Positions 9,549 through 18,500 of a stretch of 64,000 nucleotides of DNA are shown piece after piece. Position 1 is the stretch's first letter. The number at the start of each line of letters is the position of its first letter. The DNA comes from an uncultured Pseudomonadales bacterium (GTDB lineage: Bacteria > Pseudomonadota > Gammaproteobacteria > Pseudomonadales > Cellvibrionaceae), in the NCBI GenBank assembly GCA_947494095.1, contig CANLTI010000003.1, positions 60,854 through 124,853 on the forward strand. The letters are read 5' to 3'. Under the pieces are notes generated by a model. The model did no database searches and was not told the DNA's origin. It worked only from the letters and a program-made list of their open reading frames with translations. A program made the translations under genes and the position numbers.

Positions 9549-9615
9549 AGCAGGGCTTGTTGGTTTGGCTGAATAGTTAAGGCAATAATAGTAACTATTA
9601 TTGCCTCGCCCCTAA
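9549..9615. repeat. Chimeric end of family A and family B elements
   Basis: GGTTTGGCTGAATAGTTA is a family A end. It is joined directly to a perfect palindrome with 12-bp arms (GGCAATAATAGT and ACTATTATTGCC, 9581-9605), whose right arm continues into the family B end CCTCGCCCCTAA. The palindrome sits between converging genes and could also act as a bidirectional stem-loop. Confidence 0.6.
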
Positions 9616-9617
9616 GG

Positions 9618-10424
9618 CTACTGATAATGGCTCAAATAATGTTGCAACCAAGGCTGTACTTTAGCAACAGCCTCCTTCAAGGTTTGATGTATAAATGCCA
9701 GTGTAATCGGTTGGTCGCTCAAACCTGCCGCCCAGTTTGCTACTATACAAATAGCGCCATATTGTATCTCTAACTCGCGCGCTAAGGCAGCCTCTGGCAT
9801 GGCAGTCATACCCACAAGCGTATTGCCATCGCGCTGCAAACGCTTAATTTCTGCTGCAGTTTCAAGCCTTGGGCCTTGGGTGCAGGCGTAACACCCAGCA
9901 GTAATGACAGGTAAAGCCAGCGTTGTTGCACTCGCTAAAAGGGCTCGCCTGACACTTGGGGTATAAGGCTCAGCAAACTCAATATGGTTGAGCTTGTCGG
10001 TTAACACATCGGCAAATGTATGCTCGCGGCCATAGCTATAATCAATGATCTGATCAGGTACAACAAGCGCACCAGGGGCGCAGCCCTCACCGATACCACC
10101 CACCGCATTAATCGCAATCACCTGTCGAACACCCAGGGTTTTTAACGCCCACATATTCGCGCGATAATTGATATTATGCGGCGGTACCTTATGCCCGCTA
10201 CCATGGCGCATCATAAAGACAATGGGCTGGCCAGCCCAAAAGCCTTGCTCAATACCCTCAACCAAACCATAGGGCGTTTGTATACTCAGCGGCTTATCAG
10301 GCTCAAAACCCAAAAGCTCATAAAAGCCCGAGCCACCGATAATGGCGATAACTGGAGTGACCGAAATAGGGGTATGCGTCTTGCGAGAGTGTTTCGCGGC
10401 GTGCTTGGGTGCATTGGCGTTCAT
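9618..10424 (-). CDS. S-methyl-5'-thioinosine phosphorylase (MTAP family)
   Basis: Cytoplasmic phosphorylase of the purine nucleoside phosphorylase class-2 family, 268 residues. Seen: IAIIGGSGFYE (phosphate site) near residue 26, MMRHGSGHKVPPHNINYRAN, the GGIGEGCAPGALVVPDQIIDYS block, and the signature GMTAMPEAALARELEIQYG followed by ANWAAG. The MPEA..ANWAAG combination resembles pseudomonad methylthioinosine phosphorylase rather than eukaryote-type MTAP (TVPE..TDYD). So the likely substrate is methylthioinosine from polyamine salvage (inference). The first 22 residues are an unconserved basic extension, so a later start is possible. Confidence 0.82.
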   Translation of the reverse strand: MNANAPKHAAKHSRKTHTPISVTPVIAIIGGSGFYELLGFEPDKPLSIQTPYGLVEGIEQGFWAGQPIVFMMRHGSGHKVPPHNINYRANMWALKTLGVRQVIAINAVGGIGEGCAPGALVVPDQIIDYSYGREHTFADVLTDKLNHIEFAEPYTPSVRRALLASATTLALPVITAGCYACTQGPRLETAAEIKRLQRDGNTLVGMTAMPEAALARELEIQYGAICIVANWAAGLSDQPITLAFIHQTLKEAVAKVQPWLQHYLSHYQ

Positions 10425-10497
10425 GGGTTATAGCTCGTCAACAATAAAACGCTTAGTGTATCGAACTTATTCTATAGTGGCTCAGTTTATTAACGCG

Positions 10498-11793
10498 CTA
10501 CACTTGCGCATCGTCAGCTACGCCGGCATCGCCAATAATCATATCGCCACCGGCGTCTTTAGCTCGATGCAGGCATTGATAGGCATTAATTACCAGCTCA
10601 TCAAAGCCACCTTCATCACATTGCGCACTACCGTTTTGCGATGAATAATTGGCAACTCCCGCGCTAAAGCTCACAGCAATTTTACTGCCATCCCAATCAA
10701 CACTCTCGCTCGATACCACACTATTAACATGCTCCAATAGCGAGCACGCTTTATCATTCGTCAAACCGACCATTAAAACATAAAACTCTTGCCCATCTGT
10801 ACGCGCCACCAAAAAACGATCTAATGACTGATCGAGACGGGTAGCAACATGTTGCATAACAAGATCACCGGCATCATTACCAAATTTTTCATTCACCAAA
10901 CGAAAGCTATCAAGGTCGATGACACCCAAAGCAACCGGCGTGTTATTACCTTGAGCAGCCAGCCAATCCTCATAGCCTTTTTCAAAGAAGTAATAGCGAT
11001 TATAAATACCCGTATGATAATCGCGCCGAGTGGCATCACGAATTTGCTCAATCATTTCTACCTGCTCAACATTGTGTGTTATGCGGCAGAAGAACTCCTC
11101 ATGATTAAAAGGCTTTTTAATAAAGTCATTAGCGCCCGCCTTGATAAAACGCGCGGTTAAATGCCCGTCACCTTCCGAAGAAATCCCTATAATCACAAGC
11201 TCTGATTTAATGTATTTTACCCTCAACTTTTGCACCAATTCAAAGCCGTCCATGACCGGCATATTATAATCGGTAATTAGCATTTTAATTTTAGGGTTAT
11301 TAAGGAGTACTTTAATTGCCTCTATGCCATCTTTAGCCTCAAGAACCGGATAGCGGTGTAACCGCATCATATTGACCACGATCTTGCGACTCGTTAAAGA
11401 GTCATCAACGACTAACACCTGTACATTTTCATTCTTGATTAAGCGATGAATAAGGTTGCAGGCATACACGTAAGAAAACCGCCCTTCTTTTGTCACGTAG
11501 TCCACTATACCTTTTGTTAGCAAGGTATTGCGGCGCTCGGTATCGAAGGAGGCGGTTAACACAATGGTTGGGATCTTCAGTGATAACGTGTAATCAACTA
11601 TTTCACCATTAGGCGCATCTGGCAAAGACAGGTCCACCATTGCCGCAAAAACATCCGGATTCGCGTCAATGAGTGCCTTAGCCTCAGCTAATGATTCGGC
11701 ATACAAAGGCGTAAAGACGGCTGATTGTTTAACAACATGCTTGATGATACGCATCACCATCGTGCTATCTTCAACAATCAATACTTTTTTCAT
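10498..11793 (-). CDS. Two-receiver response regulator with degenerate GGDEF domain
   Basis: A 431-residue cytoplasmic regulator. REC1 (about 1-120) has phosphoacceptor Asp54 in MVDLSLPD. REC2 (about 125-245) has LVVDDS, the acceptor in LITDYNMPVMDG, and the KKPF lysine. A GGDEF domain (about 265-425) follows, with IDLDSFRLVNEKFGNDAGD, but the active-site loop reads DGQEF instead of GG[DE]EF. It is therefore probably a poor or inactive cyclase, or a nucleotide sensor. The layout resembles PleD. The frame opens with GTG at 11808, but the ATG at 11793 gives the canonical MKKVLIVEDS start. It stands alone upstream of the Pil-Chp region. Confidence 0.85.
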   Translation of the reverse strand: MKKVLIVEDSTMVMRIIKHVVKQSAVFTPLYAESLAEAKALIDANPDVFAAMVDLSLPDAPNGEIVDYTLSLKIPTIVLTASFDTERRNTLLTKGIVDYVTKEGRFSYVYACNLIHRLIKNENVQVLVVDDSLTSRKIVVNMMRLHRYPVLEAKDGIEAIKVLLNNPKIKMLITDYNMPVMDGFELVQKLRVKYIKSELVIIGISSEGDGHLTARFIKAGANDFIKKPFNHEEFFCRITHNVEQVEMIEQIRDATRRDYHTGIYNRYYFFEKGYEDWLAAQGNNTPVALGVIDLDSFRLVNEKFGNDAGDLVMQHVATRLDQSLDRFLVARTDGQEFYVLMVGLTNDKACSLLEHVNSVVSSESVDWDGSKIAVSFSAGVANYSSQNGSAQCDEGGFDELVINAYQCLHRAKDAGGDMIIGDAGVADDAQV

Positions 11794-11826
11794 CGCCACA
11801 GTACCCACTCAATAAAATATGATTTA

Positions 11827-12014
11827 GTCACTATTCGGCCCAGCTGCAAATATCACCTGATAGAGTGCTGATGGATTATTTTCTGGGTATATAAGCGCCC
11901 GCCCCAGCATGGGTACGTGGTGATAGACTTTGCAAAAGCACAAAGTCGTAGATGGCTTGAGCAACCCAATCAATAATTCATTAGCACCCAATGTCGGGAC
12001 CTCTGAATAGCGGC
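11827..12014. repeat. Family A intergenic element, copy 2
   Basis: The left end GTCACTATTCGG and right end CTGAATAGCGGC are imperfect inverted copies. The interior has GAGTGCTGATGGATTATT, CTGGGTATATAAGCGC, GATGGCTTGAGC, TCATTAGCACCCAATG and GGACCTCTGAATAG, matching other family A copies. An inserted internal stretch carries CTTTGCAAAAGCACAAAGTCG, related to repeats in the 48.7 and 57.4 kb copies. No target duplication is evident. Confidence 0.7.
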
Positions 12015-12047
12015 ACTATTGATTACTATTTAAAGGTGCCACTAACT

Positions 12048-12127
12048 AGCCACTACTAAGCCACTACTACTAGAGGTACCGCCGTTAGATATGCCCTATA
12101 AGTGCTATCTAACCCTTGCTAGTGGCT
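12048..12127. repeat. Nested foldback sequence
   Basis: An outer inverted pair AGCCACTA (12048-12055) and TAGTGGCT (12120-12127) encloses an inner pair GTTAGATA (12084-12091) and TATCTAAC (12106-12113). It could be a structured leader or trailer or a decayed small element. The rest of the gene-free stretch 11794-12341 holds family A copy 2 and two small hairpins (CCAGCGaaTGCGCTGG; CCAGCTatggAGCTGG), with no gene. Confidence 0.45.
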
Positions 12128-12341
12128 AAAAAACCAAAAATATCCTTCACACTGCGTCGAGTGGCATTGATAATTCGGACGAAATAGTAATCATGATTTA
12201 TTGAGTGTAGACCAGCGAATGCGCTGGCACTAAGAAGATGTGACATCGGCTTGAAAAAACGCTCAGGCACACAACAGGGTCTAAAGAGCGCCCAGCTATG
12301 GAGCTGGTTAGTACCATATTCATATTGGTGCGATAGCTGCC

Positions 12342-13664
12342 TTAACGACGATGATTAGAGTGCCCACGCCCACCACTGCGATGCCCACCCTGACGTCCAC
12401 CGCCATGGCTACTGCTGCGCCCACCACCTCTTCGCTGCTGCACCGGCAAAGGGGACGACGGCTCAGGCAAGGCGGTTAACAATTCCTCTGGGGGTACTTC
12501 ATTATTAATTTTGCGGCCCACTAACTCTTCAATCGCAGGAAGACGAAAGGAGTCATCTTCACAGGCAAAGCTGACTGATATACCTTTGCTGCCCGCTCGC
12601 CCGGTACGACCTATTCGGTGCACATAATCTTCAGGCTCCTCGGGTAATGTGTAATTAACAACATGAGACACATCGTTAATGTGAATACCTCGACCGGCAA
12701 CATCTGTGGCCACCAGCACACTGATTTTACCCGCTTTAAACGCATCTAAAGTTTTCACACGTTTATTTTGATCGATTTCACCACTAAGCAAACCCGATTT
12801 AATACCGTAGGCATTTAAATAGTCGTGTAGTTTTCTGCATTCGTCACGCCGGTTAGCAAAAACCATTGTCGAATCAAAACCATGTGTATTTAACAGGTTG
12901 TACAATAAGGTAAACTTCTCGTCACCGGCGACCATATAAACATGCTGCTCAATGTTGTCTGTTGTCACTGACTCGGCGGCGATTTCAATATGCTTAGCCT
13001 CATGCATCCATTGCTCAGATAAACGCATAACCTCTTCGGTAAACGTGGCCGAGAACATTAATGTCTGGCGGTGTGTGTTTCTGGGTGTGTAGCGTACTAT
13101 TTGACGCATTTGCGGAATAAAGCCCATATCGAGCATGCGATCGGCTTCATCAATCACGAGCAGCTCTACTGTATCCAAATGTACATCTTGGCGCTCACGA
13201 AAATCCAACATACGACCGGGTGTTGCAACCAAGATGTCGACAAATTCATTGTGCAGCCGATTTTGTTGTTTTTGATAATCCATGCCGCCAACCAATGTGT
13301 GGATTTTTAAATCCGTATACTTAGTCAGTAATTTAGCATCTTCGGCAATTTGAATCACTAATTCACGTGTTGGCGCAACAATAAGCGCTCGCGCTTCACC
13401 GGCATAACGCTCTTCGGTGATAGGATTTTTTAATAAATCATCGATGACCCGGATTAAAAACGCGGCCGTCTTGCCCGTGCCGGTTTGAGCTTTACCCAGC
13501 ACATCATGGCCCGCTAAACTGTAAGGCAGAGACTCGGCTTGAATAGGCGAGCAATGCTCAAAACCTAAATCCTCAATGGCTTTTAACAGTGGCGGCGCTA
13601 GATTCAAGTCTTGAAAGCGCGTTTTAGCTACAGGCGTGTTATTAGGGGTGGGTTCGGTGCTCAA
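12342..13664 (-). CDS. rhlB: DEAD-box ATP-dependent RNA helicase RhlB-like
   Basis: Cytoplasmic RNA helicase, 440 residues. Motifs in order: Q-motif ([13 protein letters not shown]), I AQTGTGKT near residue 60, Ia [11 protein letters not shown], Ib TPGR, II DEAD ([16 protein letters not shown]), [28 protein letters not shown], and [12 protein letters not shown]. The tail from about 405 is an RGG-type Arg/Gly/Ser/His-rich low-complexity segment, expected to bind RNA. RhlB of E. coli is part of the degradosome; partner binding here is inferred. The start codon is TTG at 13664 with a TAGG site ahead; no nearby ATG fits the conserved N-terminus. Confidence 0.88.
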   Translation of the reverse strand: MSTEPTPNNTPVAKTRFQDLNLAPPLLKAIEDLGFEHCSPIQAESLPYSLAGHDVLGKAQTGTGKTAAFLIRVIDDLLKNPITEERYAGEARALIVAPTRELVIQIAEDAKLLTKYTDLKIHTLVGGMDYQKQQNRLHNEFVDILVATPGRMLDFRERQDVHLDTVELLVIDEADRMLDMGFIPQMRQIVRYTPRNTHRQTLMFSATFTEEVMRLSEQWMHEAKHIEIAAESVTTDNIEQHVYMVAGDEKFTLLYNLLNTHGFDSTMVFANRRDECRKLHDYLNAYGIKSGLLSGEIDQNKRVKTLDAFKAGKISVLVATDVAGRGIHINDVSHVVNYTLPEEPEDYVHRIGRTGRAGSKGISVSFACEDDSFRLPAIEELVGRKINNEVPPEELLTALPEPSSPLPVQQRRGGGRSSSHGGGRQGGHRSGGRGHSNHRR

Positions 13665-13750
13665 AGAATAACCTACAAATAATGGACTAGGCCTGCGAGT
13701 TTAGCACGACCTGTATAAAACAGTTAAAAAGCTCACTTAAAATAAGAGAT

Positions 13751-13910
13751 ATAGCTATTTAGCAGGCTAATAAACCTCGCTCAATAGGGTGCTGAAGAAT
13801 TATTTCCTGAGCATGAAAGCACCGAAAGCACTTCATAACGCCCACTAATGGCTTGAGCGGCCCAGAAAATGATTCATTAGCGCCCAATTACGGCCCCTCT
13901 GAATAGTTAC
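13751..13910. repeat. Family A intergenic element, copy 3
   Basis: The right end CTGAATAGTTAC (13899-13910) is a perfect family terminus. The left end ATAGCTATTTAG is decayed. The interior carries AGGGTGCTGAAGAATTATT, GGCTTGAGCGGCCCAG, TGATTCATTAGCGCCC and GGCCCCTCTGAATAG. It lies between chpC and rhlB. Confidence 0.72.
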
Positions 13911-13940
13911 CTTTGATGTATGACCAGTAATGACGACAAG

Positions 13941-14426
13941 TTAAAGCAATCGATCTTTATAAGCAAGGTAGGCATCTTCTAGTGCTGTGAGATCAGGAAT
14001 GATCATTTCCTCTCCTTCACATTTTACACTCATTGTCTCAAACGGGCTTAAGCTGGCTTGCACTGCACTATCTTCAATATCCTCCATCATCACCATGACT
14101 TCGCGGGGGATGCCTTGCGTAGGAATTGCAATAAAGCCCACCTCCGTATTTGCACCTGTATTTTTAAATAATGCGATACGGCCATTAGGGTTAATCCCCC
14201 CGCCTTGATCACGTGTTAGTTTTTCAAAACTAATGAGTGGTACGCGGCGGTTACGCCAATTGTAATGCCCTAAAAACCAATCTGGGCCACTGTTATCAGG
14301 GAAGATTGGTGCTACCGAAGCGATTTCAGCAATACTAATGCTAGGCACCAAAAGTGCTCCCGCTTGAATTGGCAAAACAAAACATGCCATGCCTCCGGCA
14401 TCGTTGTCTACAGCATTGTCATTCAT
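13941..14426 (-). CDS. chpC: ChpC, CheW-like adaptor
   Basis: A 161-residue single CheW domain protein (MACFVLPIQAGALLVPSISIAEI, then WFLGHYNWRNRRVPLISFEKL). In Pseudomonas aeruginosa ChpC is an accessory CheW-type adaptor at the 3' end of the Pil-Chp operon; position and domain agree here. It is the last gene of the minus-strand operon, 109 bp after chpB. That spacer contains a three-copy 15-bp tandem repeat, and a family A element follows the gene. Confidence 0.82.
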   Translation of the reverse strand: MNDNAVDNDAGGMACFVLPIQAGALLVPSISIAEIASVAPIFPDNSGPDWFLGHYNWRNRRVPLISFEKLTRDQGGGINPNGRIALFKNTGANTEVGFIAIPTQGIPREVMVMMEDIEDSAVQASLSPFETMSVKCEGEEMIIPDLTALEDAYLAYKDRLL

Positions 14427-14433
14427 TGTGGTC

Positions 14434-14478
14434 TACCTGAATTGTTATTACCTGAATTGTTATTACCTGAATTGCTGC
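14434..14478. repeat. 15-bp tandem repeat between chpB and chpC
   Basis: TACCTGAATTGTTAT occurs twice in tandem (14434-14463), then a third decayed copy. It lies just upstream of the chpC start on the minus strand, so copy number could change the chpB-chpC spacing and translation. Confidence 0.8.
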
Positions 14479-14535
14479 TGCGCCACATTAATCGCGTTAG
14501 CCATCGGCACACACATAGAGATTATCAAACCCTCT

Positions 14536-15498
14536 CTACTGTGCCAGGGCATAGAGCGCATGACGCGCAACAAGCTTTCTGGCCAGCTGTGCGGGTTCAC
14601 CCTCTTCACCGGCCTGCATGATCGCCTGTACACTGACAGGCATAGAATCAACAGCGCATGAGCCTGCGCTTTGCACCCACACCTCACCGCCGCGATAATG
14701 CAACAACTTGCTACTACGCGCACCATCATCGCCCATACCCGTAAAAATAATAGCACCACCACGATCAGCAAAAACGCGCGCCACTTTTGCAATAACCTGA
14801 TCAATCGACGGAGAGTAGTCCCCTTTCCAGGGTACAGGTAACGGCGTTATCACACCATTATCTAATAAATCGATTTGCATGCTTGGCGGCACTAAATAAA
14901 TGGTTTTTTCACGAATAACCCTAGGCACATCAAGCATTTGTACATTAAAAGCGCTGTGCGTATCCACCACCTGCTTTAAGGTTTTCATTGTGCCATCGTC
15001 AATGTGCTGTACATATAAAAAAGCCACCCCAGCTAACTCAGCCGGAATTTCATCTAAAAAGTCGCTAATGGCTTTAGGCCCACCTGTTGAAGCAGCAAGA
15101 ACCCATAAATATTTAGCTCTTGCCCGGCTACCCTCAGCACGATCTTGCACTTCACCGCGTGTTAACAGCTCTAGTTTAGTGGCTAATTTTTTGGCACGCT
15201 TTTCACGTAATTCAACGCTCGATAATGCTTTGTCCTCTTCAGACACAGATCCATCGTCATTATAAACAACCGGAATAGCCGTTAAATCTAGCGCTTCTAA
15301 TAACTTTCTTGCACTTTCTGGGTAGTCGGAAGCCACCAGCCAAGCGTCGGCTTTAGGCAGCTCTGTCACAACTTTAAGAAAAGTACTGTCAAGAGAAGCA
15401 CTAGCGCGATGCCCTGCCGTTTGCACTAAGCGCACTAGCTCTCCTAATTGCTCAGCGGTATGCGCCAGAACTCCTACATTTAAACAAGCCTCTGGCAT
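14536..15498 (-). CDS. chpB: ChpB, CheB-type protein-glutamate methylesterase
   Basis: A 320-residue methylesterase that removes methyl groups from the chemoreceptor PilJ. The C-terminal CheB catalytic domain (about 128-315) has the Ser site VLAASTGGPKAI, the His in YVQHIDDGT and the Asp in FTGMGDDGA. The N-terminal 110 residues are receiver-like but lack a clear phosphoacceptor Asp, as in ChpB of pseudomonads (inference). The ATG lies six bases after the chpA stop, so the two are coupled. The opposing methyltransferase is PilK. Confidence 0.9.
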   Translation of the reverse strand: MPEACLNVGVLAHTAEQLGELVRLVQTAGHRASASLDSTFLKVVTELPKADAWLVASDYPESARKLLEALDLTAIPVVYNDDGSVSEEDKALSSVELREKRAKKLATKLELLTRGEVQDRAEGSRARAKYLWVLAASTGGPKAISDFLDEIPAELAGVAFLYVQHIDDGTMKTLKQVVDTHSAFNVQMLDVPRVIREKTIYLVPPSMQIDLLDNGVITPLPVPWKGDYSPSIDQVIAKVARVFADRGGAIIFTGMGDDGARSSKLLHYRGGEVWVQSAGSCAVDSMPVSVQAIMQAGEEGEPAQLARKLVARHALYALAQ

Positions 15499-15504
15499 GC
15501 AGCG

Positions 15505-18500
15505 TTAAGCCTCAACCAGCTCATTGATACTCTGTAGTAGCAGTTTTTCTTGGTACGGCTTACCCAAATAATGGTTCACCCCGATACTCAATGCATGCTC
15601 GCGATGCTTATCACCAGTTCGCGATGTAATCATCACAATCGGAATATTCATCCACTCTTGTGTAGTACGCATATTTTTAGCCACTTCAAAACCATCCATA
15701 CGTGGCATCTCAATATCGAGCAACATCACATCAGGGATACGTGTTTGCAGTACCTGCAACGCATCAACCCCGTCTTTCGCTGTAATGACATTAAAGCCTT
15801 CACGCTCCAAAAATCGCGTTGTTACTTTACGGACGGTTACCGAATCATCGACAACCATGACCGTTTTAGTTACACGCTCTACCTCTAACGGCTGAGCCGC
15901 TTTAGGCGAAGCTAAACCGATCGTCGCTACTGCCCGACGAACCAATGCATGCGGATCAAGAATGACTACAACGCTACCATCCCCCATCACCGTCGCACCC
16001 GACATTCCTTGCACCGAAGAAAATTGCGCGCCCAAGCTTTTTACCACAATCTCACGACTACCCATCAAGCTATCGACTTGTAAAGCCATAGTATGCTGAG
16101 CGGAACGAACTAAAATAACAGGCAAAGGCATCACTTGCCCATCAAGGCGAGGCAGCATATCGTCATACAGCATGCCACCCAAGTAACGCACCTCATAGCT
16201 TTCACCAGCATATTCAAAGCGTGCATCATTTTGACTGTAATAGTGTTCAAGCTCAAATGGGCTAACACGCACAATACCTTCGATGGTATTTAACGGAATA
16301 GCGTAGCTCTCTTTGCCCAGGGTAACCATCAATGCACGGTTTACCGACACTGTAAAAGGTAGACGTACGGTAAATTGCGTACCCACATTTTGCTTAGACT
16401 CAATGGTCATTGAGCCGCCTAATTGCTTGATTTCAGCAGCTACTACATCCATGCCCACACCACGACCTGAAATTTGAGTCACATGCTCAACGGTACTAAA
16501 GCCCGCCTGCAAAATAAACTGCATAACTTCATGATCACTTAACTCGGCATCGGCCACCATCAAACCGCGCTCAATGGCTTTTTTGCGCACTTTTTCCAGC
16601 GCAATCCCTTTACCGTCGTCAGCTAAACGGAGTAGGATATCGCCACCTTCTCGCGAGAAGCTCAGTAGTATTCGGCCACTCTCGGACTTGCCCGCTGCTA
16701 AGCGCTCCGCGGGCTGTTCAATACCGTGATCGACAGCATTGCGGAGCATGTGCTCTAGCGGAGCTACCATGTGTTCAAGTACCGAGCGATCCATTTCACC
16801 TTCAACATTATCCAGCTCAAAGCTAACTTGCTTGTTCAGTTCGCCAGCTACCTGTCGCACAATACGTCGCAAGCGCGGCACCATACGCGAGAAAGGCACC
16901 ATACGCGCACGCATTAAGCCTTCTTGCAGCGAAGAGTTAATGCGCTGTTGTTGCAATAAAATAGTCTCAGTATCTTTGACTTTGTCGCTGAGGGTGCGCT
17001 TCAAATCCACCAAATCAGAAGCCGACTCGGTTAACGAGCGAGATAACTGCTGCAACTGAGAATAGCGATCCATCTCGAGAGGATCAAAGTCTTGGCTTTC
17101 ACCTAACTGCTCTTGACGGAAGACAATTTGCGCTTCGGTTTCCATGTCTAAACGACGTAACTGCTCTTGCAAACGTCGTAATGTGGTGTCAATTTCGTTA
17201 ATCGCAGAACCAAAATCACTCACTTGCTGTTCGATTCGGCCACGACTAATCGAAGTTTCACCCGCCAAGTTAACAAGCTCTTCTAATAATTCAGAAGAAA
17301 TCTTAACCGCTTCTTGAGAAGCTGTTTTCTTATTCGAGTTAACAACATTCTGGGCTTCTTGCGGTGCTGGAGCCTGGGGCTCAGGCATCGTAAAGTCAGC
17401 TTTTGGCGCTTTTTGAGCTGCCAGCAACATCGCTGCTTGCTGAGCGGCTAGCATAGCCTCTTGGGTATCTGCTAGCGATCGTGTAGGTTTCTTAGCTGCG
17501 GTAACCTCATCAACCTCATCAACCTCATCAACCTCATCAAGATCGACTCTAGGCGTTGGCAACACTGGGGTATCATCGCCCGGTAATTCATTAACACCTA
17601 TATTCGCTGCTGCATCCGAAGGCGCTGTACTCGAGGAGACATCATTAGAAGAAGTGCCATTAGCAGGATCCGCCTGAGGTGATACAACAGGCGCGATATC
17701 TTCACCCGCTAAGCGAGCTTTAACACCTTTAATGCCGTTGAGCGCTAAATCTTGATATTGATGAATAACATGAAAAAAGTTTGCTGCTTTATTGGGACCC
17801 ACCTGATTAATAAGATAGGTTTCATATTCATGTGTTAAATCACCAAAAACGGCCAAATTACTTAAGCGCGCACCACCTTTTAAGGTATGCAGTGCACGTT
17901 TCATTTCTTCGGGTGCTTCAACATTTGCCCAATCAGACTCCCATGAGTGTATTGATTCTTCTAAAAGCTCAATAAGCTCATCAGCCTCCTCTAAAAAGAT
18001 CTCTATGATTTCTGCATCAAAGTCTTCGGCATCAATGGTTGAGGGGTCACCGCCGGCAAATAATAATCCATCAGATGGCTTATCAACCGCTGGGGACTCA
18101 ATAGTGGGTTCAGTCACTTGGGCATATTCAGAGGCACCTTGTGAATTCTCTTCCTGACCCATATGATTTTCTAAGTCATTGGCGAGCAGGCTGACATCAA
18201 CCGCTGAATCATCTTCTTGAGAAGCATTCATCAACTCCGGTGTCACCACAAAGTTATCGATTTCTTCTGGGTCAAATAAATCCGCCGCATCCATTTCAAT
18301 ATGCGTGCTAACCGACCCATCAACCGGATAATCAACTTCATCGTTGACTATTGCCACGGTATCGACTTCAGTGGCTTCGACTTCAGAAGTCTCTACATCA
18401 GAAACCTCTACATCAGAAATATCTACTTCAGTCAAATCGACGGTAGTTAAGTCAGCTTCGGTTAAGTCAGCTTCGGTTAAATCAGCTTCGGTTAAATCAG

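Noticed and set aside
12015..12341. A small RNA gene in the rhlB 3' region
   Set aside because: Hairpins are present, but no promoter-terminator pair could be identified by eye.
14463..14804. 113-codon minus-strand frame overlapping chpB
   Set aside because: Out-of-frame shadow of chpB; leucine/valine/arginine-rich with no features.
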